From Microvirga splendida (GTDB lineage Bacteria > Pseudomonadota > Alphaproteobacteria > Rhizobiales > Beijerinckiaceae), in assembly GCF_016427565.1 (NCBI RefSeq), contig NZ_JAELXT010000018.1:33884-97883 (forward strand): a stretch of DNA of 64,000 nucleotides. Reading direction: 5' to 3'. The notes beneath the pieces were generated by a model that searched no databases, was not told the DNA's origin, and saw only the letters and a program-made list of their open reading frames with translations. This document shows positions 53,224 through 61,235 of this stretch, one piece after another (position 1 is the first letter of the stretch; each line of letters starts with the position of its first letter). Both the position numbers and the translations under genes were made by a program.

Positions 53224-53649
53224 GTGAACCTCTTGCGCACCCACTTGCTGAACTGCTTTCCGGGCGAGTTGTTGCTCCAGCTCGCGGTCATAGCGTTTGT
53301 GTTGCAGGCGTGTGCGCTCGCCTTCGCTCAACCCGCTTCCCAGGATCGAGACACGCAACGATCCAAAGGTCACGTTACTCTGATGATGGTTGATGGGGAC
53401 GCGGAGGCTAGCGTTGCCGACACGGGCACAAGCAGGCCCCAAGCAGCCCACGCTCTGCTCGGTTGCTCCTCAGGCAGCCTTACGCCGAAGGTGTTATCCG
53501 CGCCGGTGTTCGGCGGAGCAAAGCCCATCTCTTCCCTCGTTCGTCCTAGGACGAACCTCGCTTCTGGTCTATCTCGCCGCCTTAAGATCGCCTTGCCAAG
53601 GCTGCGCCTTCGCCCGGGTCTACGTGGGCCGCCGACCGGCATCGCCTGA
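53224..53649 (+). CDS. Hypothetical protein with signal-like N-terminus
   Basis: This 141-residue frame starts at GTG 53224. A hydrophobic segment (LLLQLAVIAFVLQACALAFA) is followed by a polar, low-complexity remainder with a basic Arg/Leu/Pro-rich C-terminus. I recognise no family. It precedes PCuAC and sco on the same strand, where copper-associated genes are common, but it lacks His/Met/Cys clusters. The C-terminal third may be out of frame. Confidence 0.4.
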   Translation: MNLLRTHLLNCFPGELLLQLAVIAFVLQACALAFAQPASQDRDTQRSKGHVTLMMVDGDAEASVADTGTSRPQAAHALLGCSSGSLTPKVLSAPVFGGAKPISSLVRPRTNLASGLSRRLKIALPRLRLRPGLRGPPTGIA

Positions 53650-53713
53650 TCGCTGAGCTCGGATCGGGCCCCACTCAACCGCCGGGCTCGAGCCTCGCAA
53701 CCTGGAGAAACAG

Positions 53714-54241
53714 ATGCGTATCCTGCTGACCGGCAGCGTTGTGGCTACTTGCGCTTTCATGCTGTTCACCTCGGGCCGCACACTCGCCCATGACTACAAA
53801 CTAGGCCCTCTGGCCATCAATCATCCCTGGTCGCGTGCGACCCCAGGCGGGTCCAAGACGGGCAGCGGGTATTTGAGGGTGGCCAACACCGGCGCTGAGC
53901 CGGATCGCCTGACGGGAGGCTCGTCTCCGCTCGCAGAGCGCATCACCGTTCATGCATCATCAACCGATAACGAGGTTGCGCGGATGCGTCCTGTCGTGGG
54001 CGGCCTCGGGCTTACGCCAGGGCAGACCGTTGAGCTCAAGCCTGGTGGAGCGTATCATCTTATGTTCGAGGGATTGCGCGCGCCCCTTAAAGCGAACGAC
54101 AAAGTACCAGCGACCCTGACTTTCGAGAAAGCCGGATCCGTCGAGGTGGTGTTTGACGTAGCGGCTATGGGCGCGGGCGAGGGCGCCGCCAAGCATGACG
54201 GCATGGCCCCGGGCATGCACCAGAACGGACCATTCCAATGA
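53714..54241 (+). CDS. PCuAC-type periplasmic copper chaperone
   Basis: This 175-residue protein has a signal peptide (LTGSVVATCAFMLFTSGRTL, cleavage near LA-HD) and a cupredoxin-like domain. The copper-binding pattern His(x)nMet...HxM is seen as ITVHASSTDNEVARMRPV and AYHLMFEGL. An additional His/Met-rich tail (HDGMAPGMHQ) follows. PCuAC delivers Cu(I) to the CuA or CuB site of cytochrome oxidase with Sco. The stop overlaps the sco start by ATGA. Confidence 0.93.
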   Translation: MRILLTGSVVATCAFMLFTSGRTLAHDYKLGPLAINHPWSRATPGGSKTGSGYLRVANTGAEPDRLTGGSSPLAERITVHASSTDNEVARMRPVVGGLGLTPGQTVELKPGGAYHLMFEGLRAPLKANDKVPATLTFEKAGSVEVVFDVAAMGAGEGAAKHDGMAPGMHQNGPFQ

Positions 54242-54867
54242 GGGCGCGTCGTATTCTCCAGATAAGCCTTTGGGTCGCAGCGCTGGTGTGGCTGGCAACC
54301 TTTGGGGTCCTCCAGTTCGGCCTCCTTCCGAAGCCGCAGCAATCGTCGCCATTGGCTATCACGACAGGAATGGCTCAGATCGGAGGTCCGTTCCGCCTTG
54401 AGAGCCACAAAGGCGAGGTTGTTACAGATCAGACCCTGAAGGGTCGGCCCTCGGCGGTTTTCTTCGGCTTCACGCACTGTCCCGAAGTCTGCCCGACAAC
54501 CTTGTTCGACTTGACGGGCCTGCTGCAGGAGCTTGGCCCGGATGCTGACAAGATCACACCCGTCCTCATAACGGTCGATCCTGAGCGGGACACAAAGTCG
54601 GTTTTAGCCGAGTACATGCAGTCCTTCGATCCACGCATCCTTGCGCTGACAGGATCTCCGGCTGACGTCGATGCCGCCGCCAAAGCCTTTAAGGTGTTCT
54701 ACCGCAAGGTTCCGGCAGACAACGGCAGCTACACGATGGACCATTCTGCTGTGATATATCTGATGGACCGTGAGGGACGCTTTGCTGGATCGCTTGACAA
54801 GCACGAACCGAAAGAGGCGCAGTTGCGCAAGCTCAAGGCCTTGATTGAGAATAGCAGTCCCACTTGA
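54238..54867 (+). CDS. SCO1/SenC-family copper metallochaperone
   Basis: This 209-residue protein is anchored by one N-terminal helix and has a thioredoxin-like domain with the copper-binding FTHCPEVCPTTL and the histidine in YTMDHSAVIYLMD. Sco proteins insert copper into the CuA site of subunit II or reduce its thiols. It is translationally coupled to the PCuAC gene. With TlpA, CoxC and CtaG in the same window, it belongs to a dispersed oxidase-assembly set. Confidence 0.95.
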   Translation: MRARRILQISLWVAALVWLATFGVLQFGLLPKPQQSSPLAITTGMAQIGGPFRLESHKGEVVTDQTLKGRPSAVFFGFTHCPEVCPTTLFDLTGLLQELGPDADKITPVLITVDPERDTKSVLAEYMQSFDPRILALTGSPADVDAAAKAFKVFYRKVPADNGSYTMDHSAVIYLMDREGRFAGSLDKHEPKEAQLRKLKALIENSSPT

Positions 54868-55031
54868 TCGTTGGAGCCTTACTGTATCCGTCAACGAACA
54901 CCCGCCGGATATTTGTCCTGTGGGAACGCATGTCCCCTCTACCCGTGGAATCTGAACCTTTGCAGTTCATAGAGCGTTAGGAATAAATCGATACGTCCCG
55001 CTCTCCTCGGCAATCAAACAAGGTCAATCCG

Positions 55032-55763
55032 ATGCTTGCGCTTCGTTCGGCACTTGCGTGTGCTCGACGCCTCAATTTGCCCCTCGCCGTGCTACTCGGC
55101 TCCTTTGCTCTCTCAGGCTGCGTTTCCGTTGAGCAAGCGCCCGTCCAGGACGCACGCAGGCTGCCTGACCCTGAATACGTCAAGATGTACGGTCCCCGCC
55201 CAGACGAACGGTTCTCACTCCCCGCGACCGACATCTCGGAGATTGACCCGAGGTTTCTCCGCCGTGAGGTCGCCTATCAGGGATCGGAGCAGCCGGGCAC
55301 GATCGTTGTCGATACCACAAACCGCTATCTCTATCTCGTGAGGGAGAATGGGCGGGCTCTCCGATATGGAATCGGCGTCGGGAAAGAAGGACTGGCCTGG
55401 AGCGGCCGCGCCCGGATCGGCCGAAAAGCAACCTGGCCAAGCTGGACGCCAACGCCGGATATGATCAGGCGGGAGCCGGAGCGGAATGCGCGCTGGGCCG
55501 GTGGCATGCCCGGCGGGCTCCAGAACCCACTCGGGGCACGGGCACTTTATCTTTATGAGGGCGACAGAGACACCTTGTTCCGGCTGCACGGCACAACCGA
55601 GCCCTGGTCAATTGGGGAGGCCGTTTCCAGCGGCTGCATCCGACTGTTCAACCAGGACATCATCGACCTCTTCAACCGTGTGCCGGTTGGGACGCCTGTC
55701 GTCGTGCTGAACGGCGGACCTGCCATCGCCCAAAACCTCACAGGAAAGCAGCCCCCGACCTAA
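55032..55763 (+). CDS. L,D-transpeptidase lipoprotein (ErfK/YbiS type), copy 4
   Basis: This 243-residue lipoprotein has a lipobox (FALSGC, Cys near residue 30) and a YkuD domain. The domain shows GTIVVDTTNRYLYLVREN, the histidine in RLHGTTEPWSIG and catalytic Cys202 in SSGCIRLFNQD. It needs LspA and Lnt for maturation, both of which are encoded here. ATG 55032 follows AAGG. It resembles the protein at 37580-38353. Confidence 0.93.
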   Translation: MLALRSALACARRLNLPLAVLLGSFALSGCVSVEQAPVQDARRLPDPEYVKMYGPRPDERFSLPATDISEIDPRFLRREVAYQGSEQPGTIVVDTTNRYLYLVRENGRALRYGIGVGKEGLAWSGRARIGRKATWPSWTPTPDMIRREPERNARWAGGMPGGLQNPLGARALYLYEGDRDTLFRLHGTTEPWSIGEAVSSGCIRLFNQDIIDLFNRVPVGTPVVVLNGGPAIAQNLTGKQPPT

Positions 55764-56332
55764 CAGTCCGCGCCTGAACGCGTCACTTAATCCGAACGCA
55801 GCGGTGAGTTGTTGATTCATCTGCCATCAGAGACCACGCATGACGGCTGGGTCGTTCGGCAACCCCGCGCGGCCACAACTCCGCACGGTCACACCGGTGT
55901 GCGCGCTGTCGCCGCAATCGTTGCTCATGCTTCCCCACGGCAGGGCGTGGGACCGTGATGTTGGTGCGAGCGGGGGTGGCCGCGTTCAAGGCAGCGATCA
56001 GCGCGCACTTTTGCAGGCAGGATGCGATTACCGCTTTGAGTTGGAGGGCCGCTCCAAGACAAGCCTGATCGAGTGCTGGTCTACCTCGGCGGGTCGTCTA
56101 GAGCATCGGACGAGAAGTCAGATCCGACGAGTTCTGCATCTCAGCAATCTTGGAGCTATCTCGTAGCTGCTTGTGACGAGGCCACTTAACGATCCGACGC
56201 TCTAGCAACAGAAGTAGCACCTTCGAGTGCCGTTCTCATTCAATCTGCCTTCTTTCCTAAGCGCCCTTCGTGTATACTCAGCGATGACTTTGGTCAGCCT
56301 GTTGTCGACTGCGTACAACCAGGGAGGCCCCT
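55764..56332. other. Intergenic region with a 108-bp repeat
   Basis: Apart from the repeat at 56098-56205, no gene is recognised. The right end carries the promoter and ribosome site of the small Cys-rich protein. Confidence 0.4.
56098..56205. repeat. 108-bp palindromic interspersed repeat, copy 1
   Basis: The element begins CTAGAGCATCGGACGAG and ends GATCCGACGCTCTAG, so its ends are inverted repeats. It aligns with the element at 56782-56889, which has the same length and shares GAGTTCT.CATCTCAGCAATC in the left half. It is a non-autonomous short repeat of a kind common in Rhizobiales genomes. Confidence 0.75.
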
Positions 56333-56626
56333 ATGGCCGCAAGAAAGCAGACCGCTCGATCTGAAGGCAAGGTTACGACTCCCAGATCCCGGCGGGTTAA
56401 GACCCTCCCAAGTGGACCCGGCACCACTATTCACTATGAGGGCGAAAAACTTGCTGTAGTGGTCTTCAACAAGAAGCCAAGCGGAGGCGGGATCGAGCGG
56501 CCCACCATCACTATCTGTAAATGCACTGCGACACGATACGAATGCACAACTGGCGAAAGCGGCAATACCATCTGCAAGGAGGTGTGTACCGCGTGGGACT
56601 GCCAGGAAATAAAAGTGGCGCAATGA
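56333..56626 (+). CDS. Small Cys-rich protein of unknown function
   Basis: This 97-residue protein has a basic N-terminal half and a C-terminal cluster of seven cysteines (ICKCTATRYECTTGE, then TICKEVCTAWDCQ). ATG 56333 follows GGGAGG by five bases, supporting translation. It has no signal peptide. The cysteine cluster could bind metal or form a disulfide knot. I do not recognise a family. Confidence 0.65.
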   Translation: MAARKQTARSEGKVTTPRSRRVKTLPSGPGTTIHYEGEKLAVVVFNKKPSGGGIERPTITICKCTATRYECTTGESGNTICKEVCTAWDCQEIKVAQ

Positions 56627-56687
56627 GCGGCGATCCCAGTTAAGCTTCTCTTGCGCCCCCCGGATCGCGATCATAGCTCAAGGTCTT

Positions 56688-56934
56688 ACGGTGCCCTGCG
56701 TTGACAGGGCCGCCCCGAAAGGCGTGAAGGGAATACGGTGAGACACCGTAGCTGCTCGCGCAACTGTAAGCGGCGCGTCCTCTAGAGCATCGGACGAGAA
56801 ATCCGATTCGATGAGTTCTACATCTCAGCAATCCTGGAACCATGCCGAAGCCGTCGGTGGTACGTCCAGTTAAAGGTCCGATGCTCTAGCGGTCGTTCCG
56901 GCTGACAGACGCCGCCCTGCATCAGCCAGATCAC
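56688..56934 (+). promoter_or_regulatory. Cobalamin riboswitch, interrupted and decayed
   Basis: The 5' half fits the cobalamin aptamer closely: GGTGCC (56690-56695), then GAAGGGAA at about 56725-56732, CGGTGAGA, GCTGCTCGC and GCAACTGTAAGCGG (to 56773). A 108-bp palindromic repeat then intervenes at 56782-56889. After it, CAGCCAGATCACC (about 56921-56933) resembles the 3' B12 box, but the middle elements are missing. No cobalamin-related gene follows, so this is a relic. Confidence 0.72.
56782..56889. repeat. 108-bp palindromic interspersed repeat, copy 2
   Basis: The element begins CTAGAGCATCGGACGAG and ends GGTCCGATGCTCTAG. Its terminal 14 bases are exact inverted repeats. It has the same length as the copy at 56098-56205 and sits inside the cobalamin riboswitch. 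Confidence 0.78.
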
Positions 56935-57329
56935 CATTCCACGGAATTGCTCAGCGCCGACACACCAGACCAACCCGGAGCAGCTCTCAAAGACGCACTT
57001 GCGGCTTTGACAGTGATCATACGTGTCTTGGTCTCATGCTTATGCCAGATCGGCCGGATCTGCTGGGTTCCTTCCTGACCGTCTCTGCTTGAAGCGCCGG
57101 GACGGGTGAAGCGGATCGGATCGAGGCCCTTCACGCAATGGCCCTTGATGTCGGAGTACTCGTTGCCACAACCACAGCAACCCAAGAACCATGAACCGGA
57201 GGCCTCAACCGGTAGGATCGTACCGCCGGCAGACAATTTAGGGACTGATGCTCCTTGATCCGGGCCAACGACCTCGCTGGACCATCACTGCGGAGTTGAT
57301 GGCCCTCTTTAACCTCTGTCCTGCGGCCG

Positions 57330-58067
57330 TTATAAGCCTGGCCCCTTAGCCGCACCGAGGATCAGGCTTGGCTTCTCCTCGTCAGCCCGTTGCAGCAACA
57401 CAACATACGAGTCAGCATCCGGTGTCTGAACGGTCTGGAGAGGCGTTGTAATGCGCAGGGCGGCGCCAGACCACAATCCCAGCAGATGCAAGCCCCGCAC
57501 CACATTCGTGTAGGTCTCCGTGCGCCCGGCGTTCTCCCCCCGCTGGATCGTGACCTGACTGTGTTTGCGCACCGGCAGCAACCAGACGCCCGCCGTGCCA
57601 TAGCCGGCGGCGACATCCACGATGATCAGGCCATTCTCTTGGCTCACCTTGACGGAAACCGGCAGGGTCCCCTGAGAGGTCGTCGCTGTTTCGATCAACC
57701 GGGCAATCTGGTTTCGTTCTGATCCGACACAGGCGAGAACACCATTGATGACCATCTGTGGCGTATAAACCTGCCGGTCCTGCCGGACCGATGCATAGCC
57801 CCTCTGCCTTGCGCTGAAGATCGGGTCGGCAAGCGTGTCCGTCCAGCCAAGATAGTCCCAGTAGTTAACGGGCAGACTCAAGACAATGAGGCTCGGGTCC
57901 TGGATCAATTCAGTCATGAGCTGGTTGGCAGGCCGACAGGCTGAGCAGCCTTGGCTGACGAACAGTTCAAGAACAGCTCGCGGTTCGGGCGATGCAACAG
58001 CCGACCCAATCACAAGAGCCGAGAGCAGGGGCAGGGCGCCCAACCAGGTTTTCAGACGAGACGGCAT
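57330..58067 (-). CDS. DUF1223 thioredoxin-like secreted protein
   Basis: This 245-residue protein has a signal peptide (WLGALPLLSALVIGSAVA-SP). The DUF1223 signature AVLELFVSQGCSACRPANQL has a thioredoxin-like CxxC, followed by YWDYLGWTDTLADPIFSARQ and QVYTPQMVINGV. The family is common in Alphaproteobacteria and of unknown function, but the fold suggests redox or metal binding. ATG 58067 begins the signal peptide; nine extra upstream codons are possible. Confidence 0.9.
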   Translation of the reverse strand: MPSRLKTWLGALPLLSALVIGSAVASPEPRAVLELFVSQGCSACRPANQLMTELIQDPSLIVLSLPVNYWDYLGWTDTLADPIFSARQRGYASVRQDRQVYTPQMVINGVLACVGSERNQIARLIETATTSQGTLPVSVKVSQENGLIIVDVAAGYGTAGVWLLPVRKHSQVTIQRGENAGRTETYTNVVRGLHLLGLWSGAALRITTPLQTVQTPDADSYVVLLQRADEEKPSLILGAAKGPGL

Positions 58068-58318
58068 GATAGCACTCAACACGCCGCCAGGCATGCAGGA
58101 AAATCACATTTGCTCGATTGGTTAAGCCTGGTCCAAACGCGCTCTGAGGTCTTGAGGATCCGTTCATTCTGGGCTCGGAGGTTTCATTCACCTGAAGAAG
58201 TGTTCGCCGCAACAAGACGTCGTTCTTGCAGTAAGACGGAGTTAACGCTAAGCATTTAAGGAAATCGGGGAATTGTCCGACATCGATGTCCGGACAGATC
58301 AAGAATTGCGGGGTCCCC
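58068..58318. other. Divergent promoter region
   Basis: The stretch separates the minus-strand DUF1223 gene from the plus-strand YafK-type gene and must contain both promoters. No specific element was identified. Confidence 0.4.
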
Positions 58319-59494
58319 ATGATGAAGCGTATCGCATTGGCCGCGAGCCTGATGCTCGCACTCGCTGCCTGCCAGGCTGACGGTGTCTCCACGAGCTCCA
58401 CAAAGCACCTCGCGCCGATCCCGCCGGCCACCATGTCGCTGATGGCCAGCAAGGGGATGTCGCAGAATGACCCGATCCTCATGCGATCCTTCAAGAAGGA
58501 ATCCGAGATCGAGGTCTGGAAGCGCGGCCGGGACGGCAAGTACGCGCTGCTCAAGACCTATCCGATGTGCCGCTGGTCGGGCCAGCTCGGGCCGAAGATC
58601 CGCGAGGGCGACCGCCAGGCGCCCGAGGGCTTCTACACGGTTACCCCGGCCGCCATGAACCCGAACTCGCAGCTCTACCTGTCGTTCAATCTCGGCTACC
58701 CAAACGAGTTCGACCGCGCCCATGGCCGCACAGGGTCGCACCTGATGGTGCACGGCTCGTGCTCGTCGATGGGATGCTTCGCCATGACGGATGAGGCCAT
58801 CTCCGAGGTCTACGCCCTCTCCCGAGAGGCCTTTGCCAGCGGCCAGCGCGGCTTCCAGTTCCAGTCCTATCCATTCCGGATGACGGCCGAGAACCTGGCC
58901 AAGCACCGCCTGGATCCAAACATCGCCTTCTGGAAGAACCTCAAAGACGGCTCGGACTACTTCGAGATCGCCAAGGAGGAGCCGCGGGTCTCTGTGGTCA
59001 ACCGTCAATATGCCTTCGGGGGCGGCGATGCTTCGGTCGCTGCGGCGGTGGCCCAGAAGCGCCAGAGGGACGAGCAGGAGGTCGCCGAGTTGGTGGCCAA
59101 GGGCGTGCAGCCCATCAGGCTCGTCTATGACGATGGTGGGCAGCATCAGTCCTTCCGGCAGGTGCTGGCAGATAACACTCGCAGCGACGGCGCCTCGCTC
59201 GCAGTCGATGCGAGTGCCCGCAACCGGCTCGGCGACGTGAGCCGCCCGGAGGCCCTGGCTGCGGGGCCGCAGGAAATTATCCTCGCCGCGAACGGCAAGC
59301 CAAAGCAGGAAACGTCGTCCACACTCGCCTATGCCTCGCAAAAGGAAAGCGCAGGTCAGACCCGTGCCGGCGGAACGGTTCAGCGGACCTTGGCTGCCCC
59401 GGCCGCCACGACTGTGGCCCAGCCAACGGTCCAAGCCGCGGGAGGCGAAGGGCGCTCCGTTCTCGGACGTATGCTGTCCTTATTCGGCGGCTAG
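58319..59494 (+). CDS. YafK-type L,D-transpeptidase lipoprotein, copy 5
   Basis: This 391-residue lipoprotein has a lipobox (LALAAC near residue 17) and a YafK/DpaA-like YkuD domain. The domain includes YPMCRWSGQLGPKIREGDRQ, APEGFYTVTP, the histidine in LMVHGSCSS and catalytic Cys153 in MGCFAM. YafK-like enzymes (DpaA) cut Braun-type lipoprotein off peptidoglycan rather than cross-linking it. A long Ala/Gln-rich C-terminus follows. The start may be ATG 58319 or 58322. Confidence 0.92.
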   Translation: MMKRIALAASLMLALAACQADGVSTSSTKHLAPIPPATMSLMASKGMSQNDPILMRSFKKESEIEVWKRGRDGKYALLKTYPMCRWSGQLGPKIREGDRQAPEGFYTVTPAAMNPNSQLYLSFNLGYPNEFDRAHGRTGSHLMVHGSCSSMGCFAMTDEAISEVYALSREAFASGQRGFQFQSYPFRMTAENLAKHRLDPNIAFWKNLKDGSDYFEIAKEEPRVSVVNRQYAFGGGDASVAAAVAQKRQRDEQEVAELVAKGVQPIRLVYDDGGQHQSFRQVLADNTRSDGASLAVDASARNRLGDVSRPEALAAGPQEIILAANGKPKQETSSTLAYASQKESAGQTRAGGTVQRTLAAPAATTVAQPTVQAAGGEGRSVLGRMLSLFGG

Positions 59495-59728
59495 GACCTG
59501 ATTCAGCCGGGAGCGATCGTCCTGAGCCAAGCCAGAAGGTCAGGCAGCCCCTCAGATAGTCCTCTGTTGAACCATGGAGCATCCTTACCCTCAGCGTAGT
59601 GGAGAACATGGCGCTTGTCGGCCCCGCCTCGGAGATACTACCCCTTGGGGGGAGCCAAGGGACTTGGGCGGGGATCTTCAGGCCAAAGCCAGCCTCAGGT
59701 GAGCTTCAGCCGGTATGGCTCGGGTGTC
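59495..59728. other. Leader region of the diguanylate cyclase gene
   Basis: The region contains the complementary pair CCCCGCC (59622-59628) and GGCGGGG (about 59667-59673), with CCCCTTGG/CCAAGGG nested inside, so its RNA could fold strongly. It does not match the c-di-GMP riboswitch core that I know. Confidence 0.4.
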
Positions 59729-61222
59729 ATGTCTGCATTCTCCCGCATCGCGCTGAAGTCCTCGGCACGAGGCTTCAAGGCCTTCGTGCTCGCGGTGTGC
59801 CTCGTCATCGTGAGCCTTGAGGGATGGCGCGACTGGAGCGGGCGGGATCAGGAAATCGCCAGGATCAACACCGAAACCCTGAACTTGGCCAAGTCGCTGA
59901 CCCAGCATGCACAGGACTCCCTCGAGGTGGCTGACACCCTTCTCGTGGACGTGGTGGACCGGATCGAAACCGGTGGCGGCGGGCCCAATGCCATCTCAAG
60001 GCTGGACGCTTTCCTCGTCGCGCGGGTCCAATCTTTGCAGCGTATCAAGTCCCTGACGATCTATGGCGAGGATGGGCTCTTACTGAGCAGCTCCCTGCCG
60101 GGCCATCGCGGCAAGATCGATGCCCGGGATCAGCCCTTCTTTCAGTATCACGGCGCCATCTCCAAAGCCGATTGGTACCTCGGACCCCTGATCCATGATC
60201 CTCTCGGAGGCGAATGGGTCGTCACGCTCTCCCGTCGCATCAACAAGCCGGATGGGAGCTTCGGCGGGGTCGCTCAGGTCAGCATTCCACCGCGCTACTT
60301 CGCGAACTTCTTTGGCCGCTTTGATGTGGGAGCACAGGGAATCCTTGCCCTCTTTCACACGAATGGCACGCTTCTGTCGCGCTATCCTTACCTGGAGCGT
60401 GCGATCGGGGCCCTTGCGGTGAACGAGCCTTGGTTCAGGGAGGGGAAAGCCTCCGGAGTGTACGAATATACGTCCCCCCTTGATGGGGTGACCCGCATCG
60501 GCGGCTATCAGCGCAATCACATCTTTCCGGTCGGCGTGCTTGCAGCGGTCGGACGGGATGAGGCGCTCGCGCGTTGGAACAACATGTTCGCCTTTCGCAT
60601 CGTGGTCATCGGCTTGCTCGTCACCATGATCGCCACGCTGGGCTGGCGCTTTGCAGGAGAGTTGCGGCGGCGCGAGACGGCAGAGGCCGAGCTCGCTGTC
60701 CTGGCCAGAACGGATGACCTGACGAGCCTCGCCAATCGCCGAACCCTCGACGAGCAACTCGAAATAGAATGGCTCAGGGCTGCCCGGGAGAAAGCACCCG
60801 TTTCACTGCTGATGATCGACGTAGATCGGTTCAAGGCCTACAACGACACCTACGGCCATCAGGCTGGTGACAAGTGCCTGCAAATCATTGCGAGCACCAT
60901 CGCCAGTTCGGCTCGCAGGCCGTCCGATCTGGCGGCACGTTATGGCGGCGAGGAACTCGCCATCCTTCTGCCGGAGCTGAACGAAAATGATGCTGCGACC
61001 GTCGCTGAAGAGATCCGCTCGAAGGTAGAAGCGCTTCGCATGCTGCACGCGGCCAACCTCCCGTACCGTATCCTAACGGTCAGCATCGGAAGTGCGACCC
61101 GGGTGCCGAGCTTGGACCGCTCACGTATCGGGCCAAAGGACTTGATTTCGCTTGCCGACGCTGCCCTCTACGAGGCCAAGCAGGGCGGGCGCAACCGCGT
61201 CGCTGTGGCAAAAACCGCCTGA
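59729..61222 (+). CDS. Membrane diguanylate cyclase with PDC/Cache sensor
   Basis: This 497-residue protein has an N-terminal helix (FKAFVLAVCLVIVSLEG) and a periplasmic Cache-like sensor of about 260 residues, including RDQPFFQYH and WYLGPLIHDPLGGEWVVTLS. A second helix (IVVIGLLVTMIATLG) and a GGDEF domain follow. The domain has LTSLANRRTLDEQL and the active signature RYGGEELAILLP, so it should make c-di-GMP from two GTP. I see no inhibitory RxxD at the usual distance. ATG 59729 starts the first helix region. Confidence 0.93.
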   Translation: MSAFSRIALKSSARGFKAFVLAVCLVIVSLEGWRDWSGRDQEIARINTETLNLAKSLTQHAQDSLEVADTLLVDVVDRIETGGGGPNAISRLDAFLVARVQSLQRIKSLTIYGEDGLLLSSSLPGHRGKIDARDQPFFQYHGAISKADWYLGPLIHDPLGGEWVVTLSRRINKPDGSFGGVAQVSIPPRYFANFFGRFDVGAQGILALFHTNGTLLSRYPYLERAIGALAVNEPWFREGKASGVYEYTSPLDGVTRIGGYQRNHIFPVGVLAAVGRDEALARWNNMFAFRIVVIGLLVTMIATLGWRFAGELRRRETAEAELAVLARTDDLTSLANRRTLDEQLEIEWLRAAREKAPVSLLMIDVDRFKAYNDTYGHQAGDKCLQIIASTIASSARRPSDLAARYGGEELAILLPELNENDAATVAEEIRSKVEALRMLHAANLPYRILTVSIGSATRVPSLDRSRIGPKDLISLADAALYEAKQGGRNRVAVAKTA

Positions 61223-61235
61223 CCTGAACTCCAAC

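Larger units (their letters stand above)
56627..57329. other. Region with a broken riboswitch and no clear gene
   Basis: It contains the cobalamin riboswitch remnant and the 108-bp repeat, listed separately. From 56935 to 57329 only weak frames are seen, the best on the minus strand (56931-57236, with GCCGCGNEYSDIKGHC), without recognisable family. Confidence 0.4.

Noticed and set aside
53224..53649. Assignment of this frame to DUF2946 or another copper protein because of its PCuAC-sco neighbours
   Set aside because: The sequence lacks the His/Cys pattern of that family, so only a hypothetical protein can be supported.
58256..59434. A 392-codon minus-strand frame opposite the YafK-type gene
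   Set aside because: It has shadow-like composition and no family; the plus strand holds a lipoprotein with a complete catalytic motif.
59622..59673. A c-di-GMP riboswitch before the diguanylate cyclase
   Set aside because: Complementary segments exist, but the conserved core of the c-di-GMP aptamers is not present.
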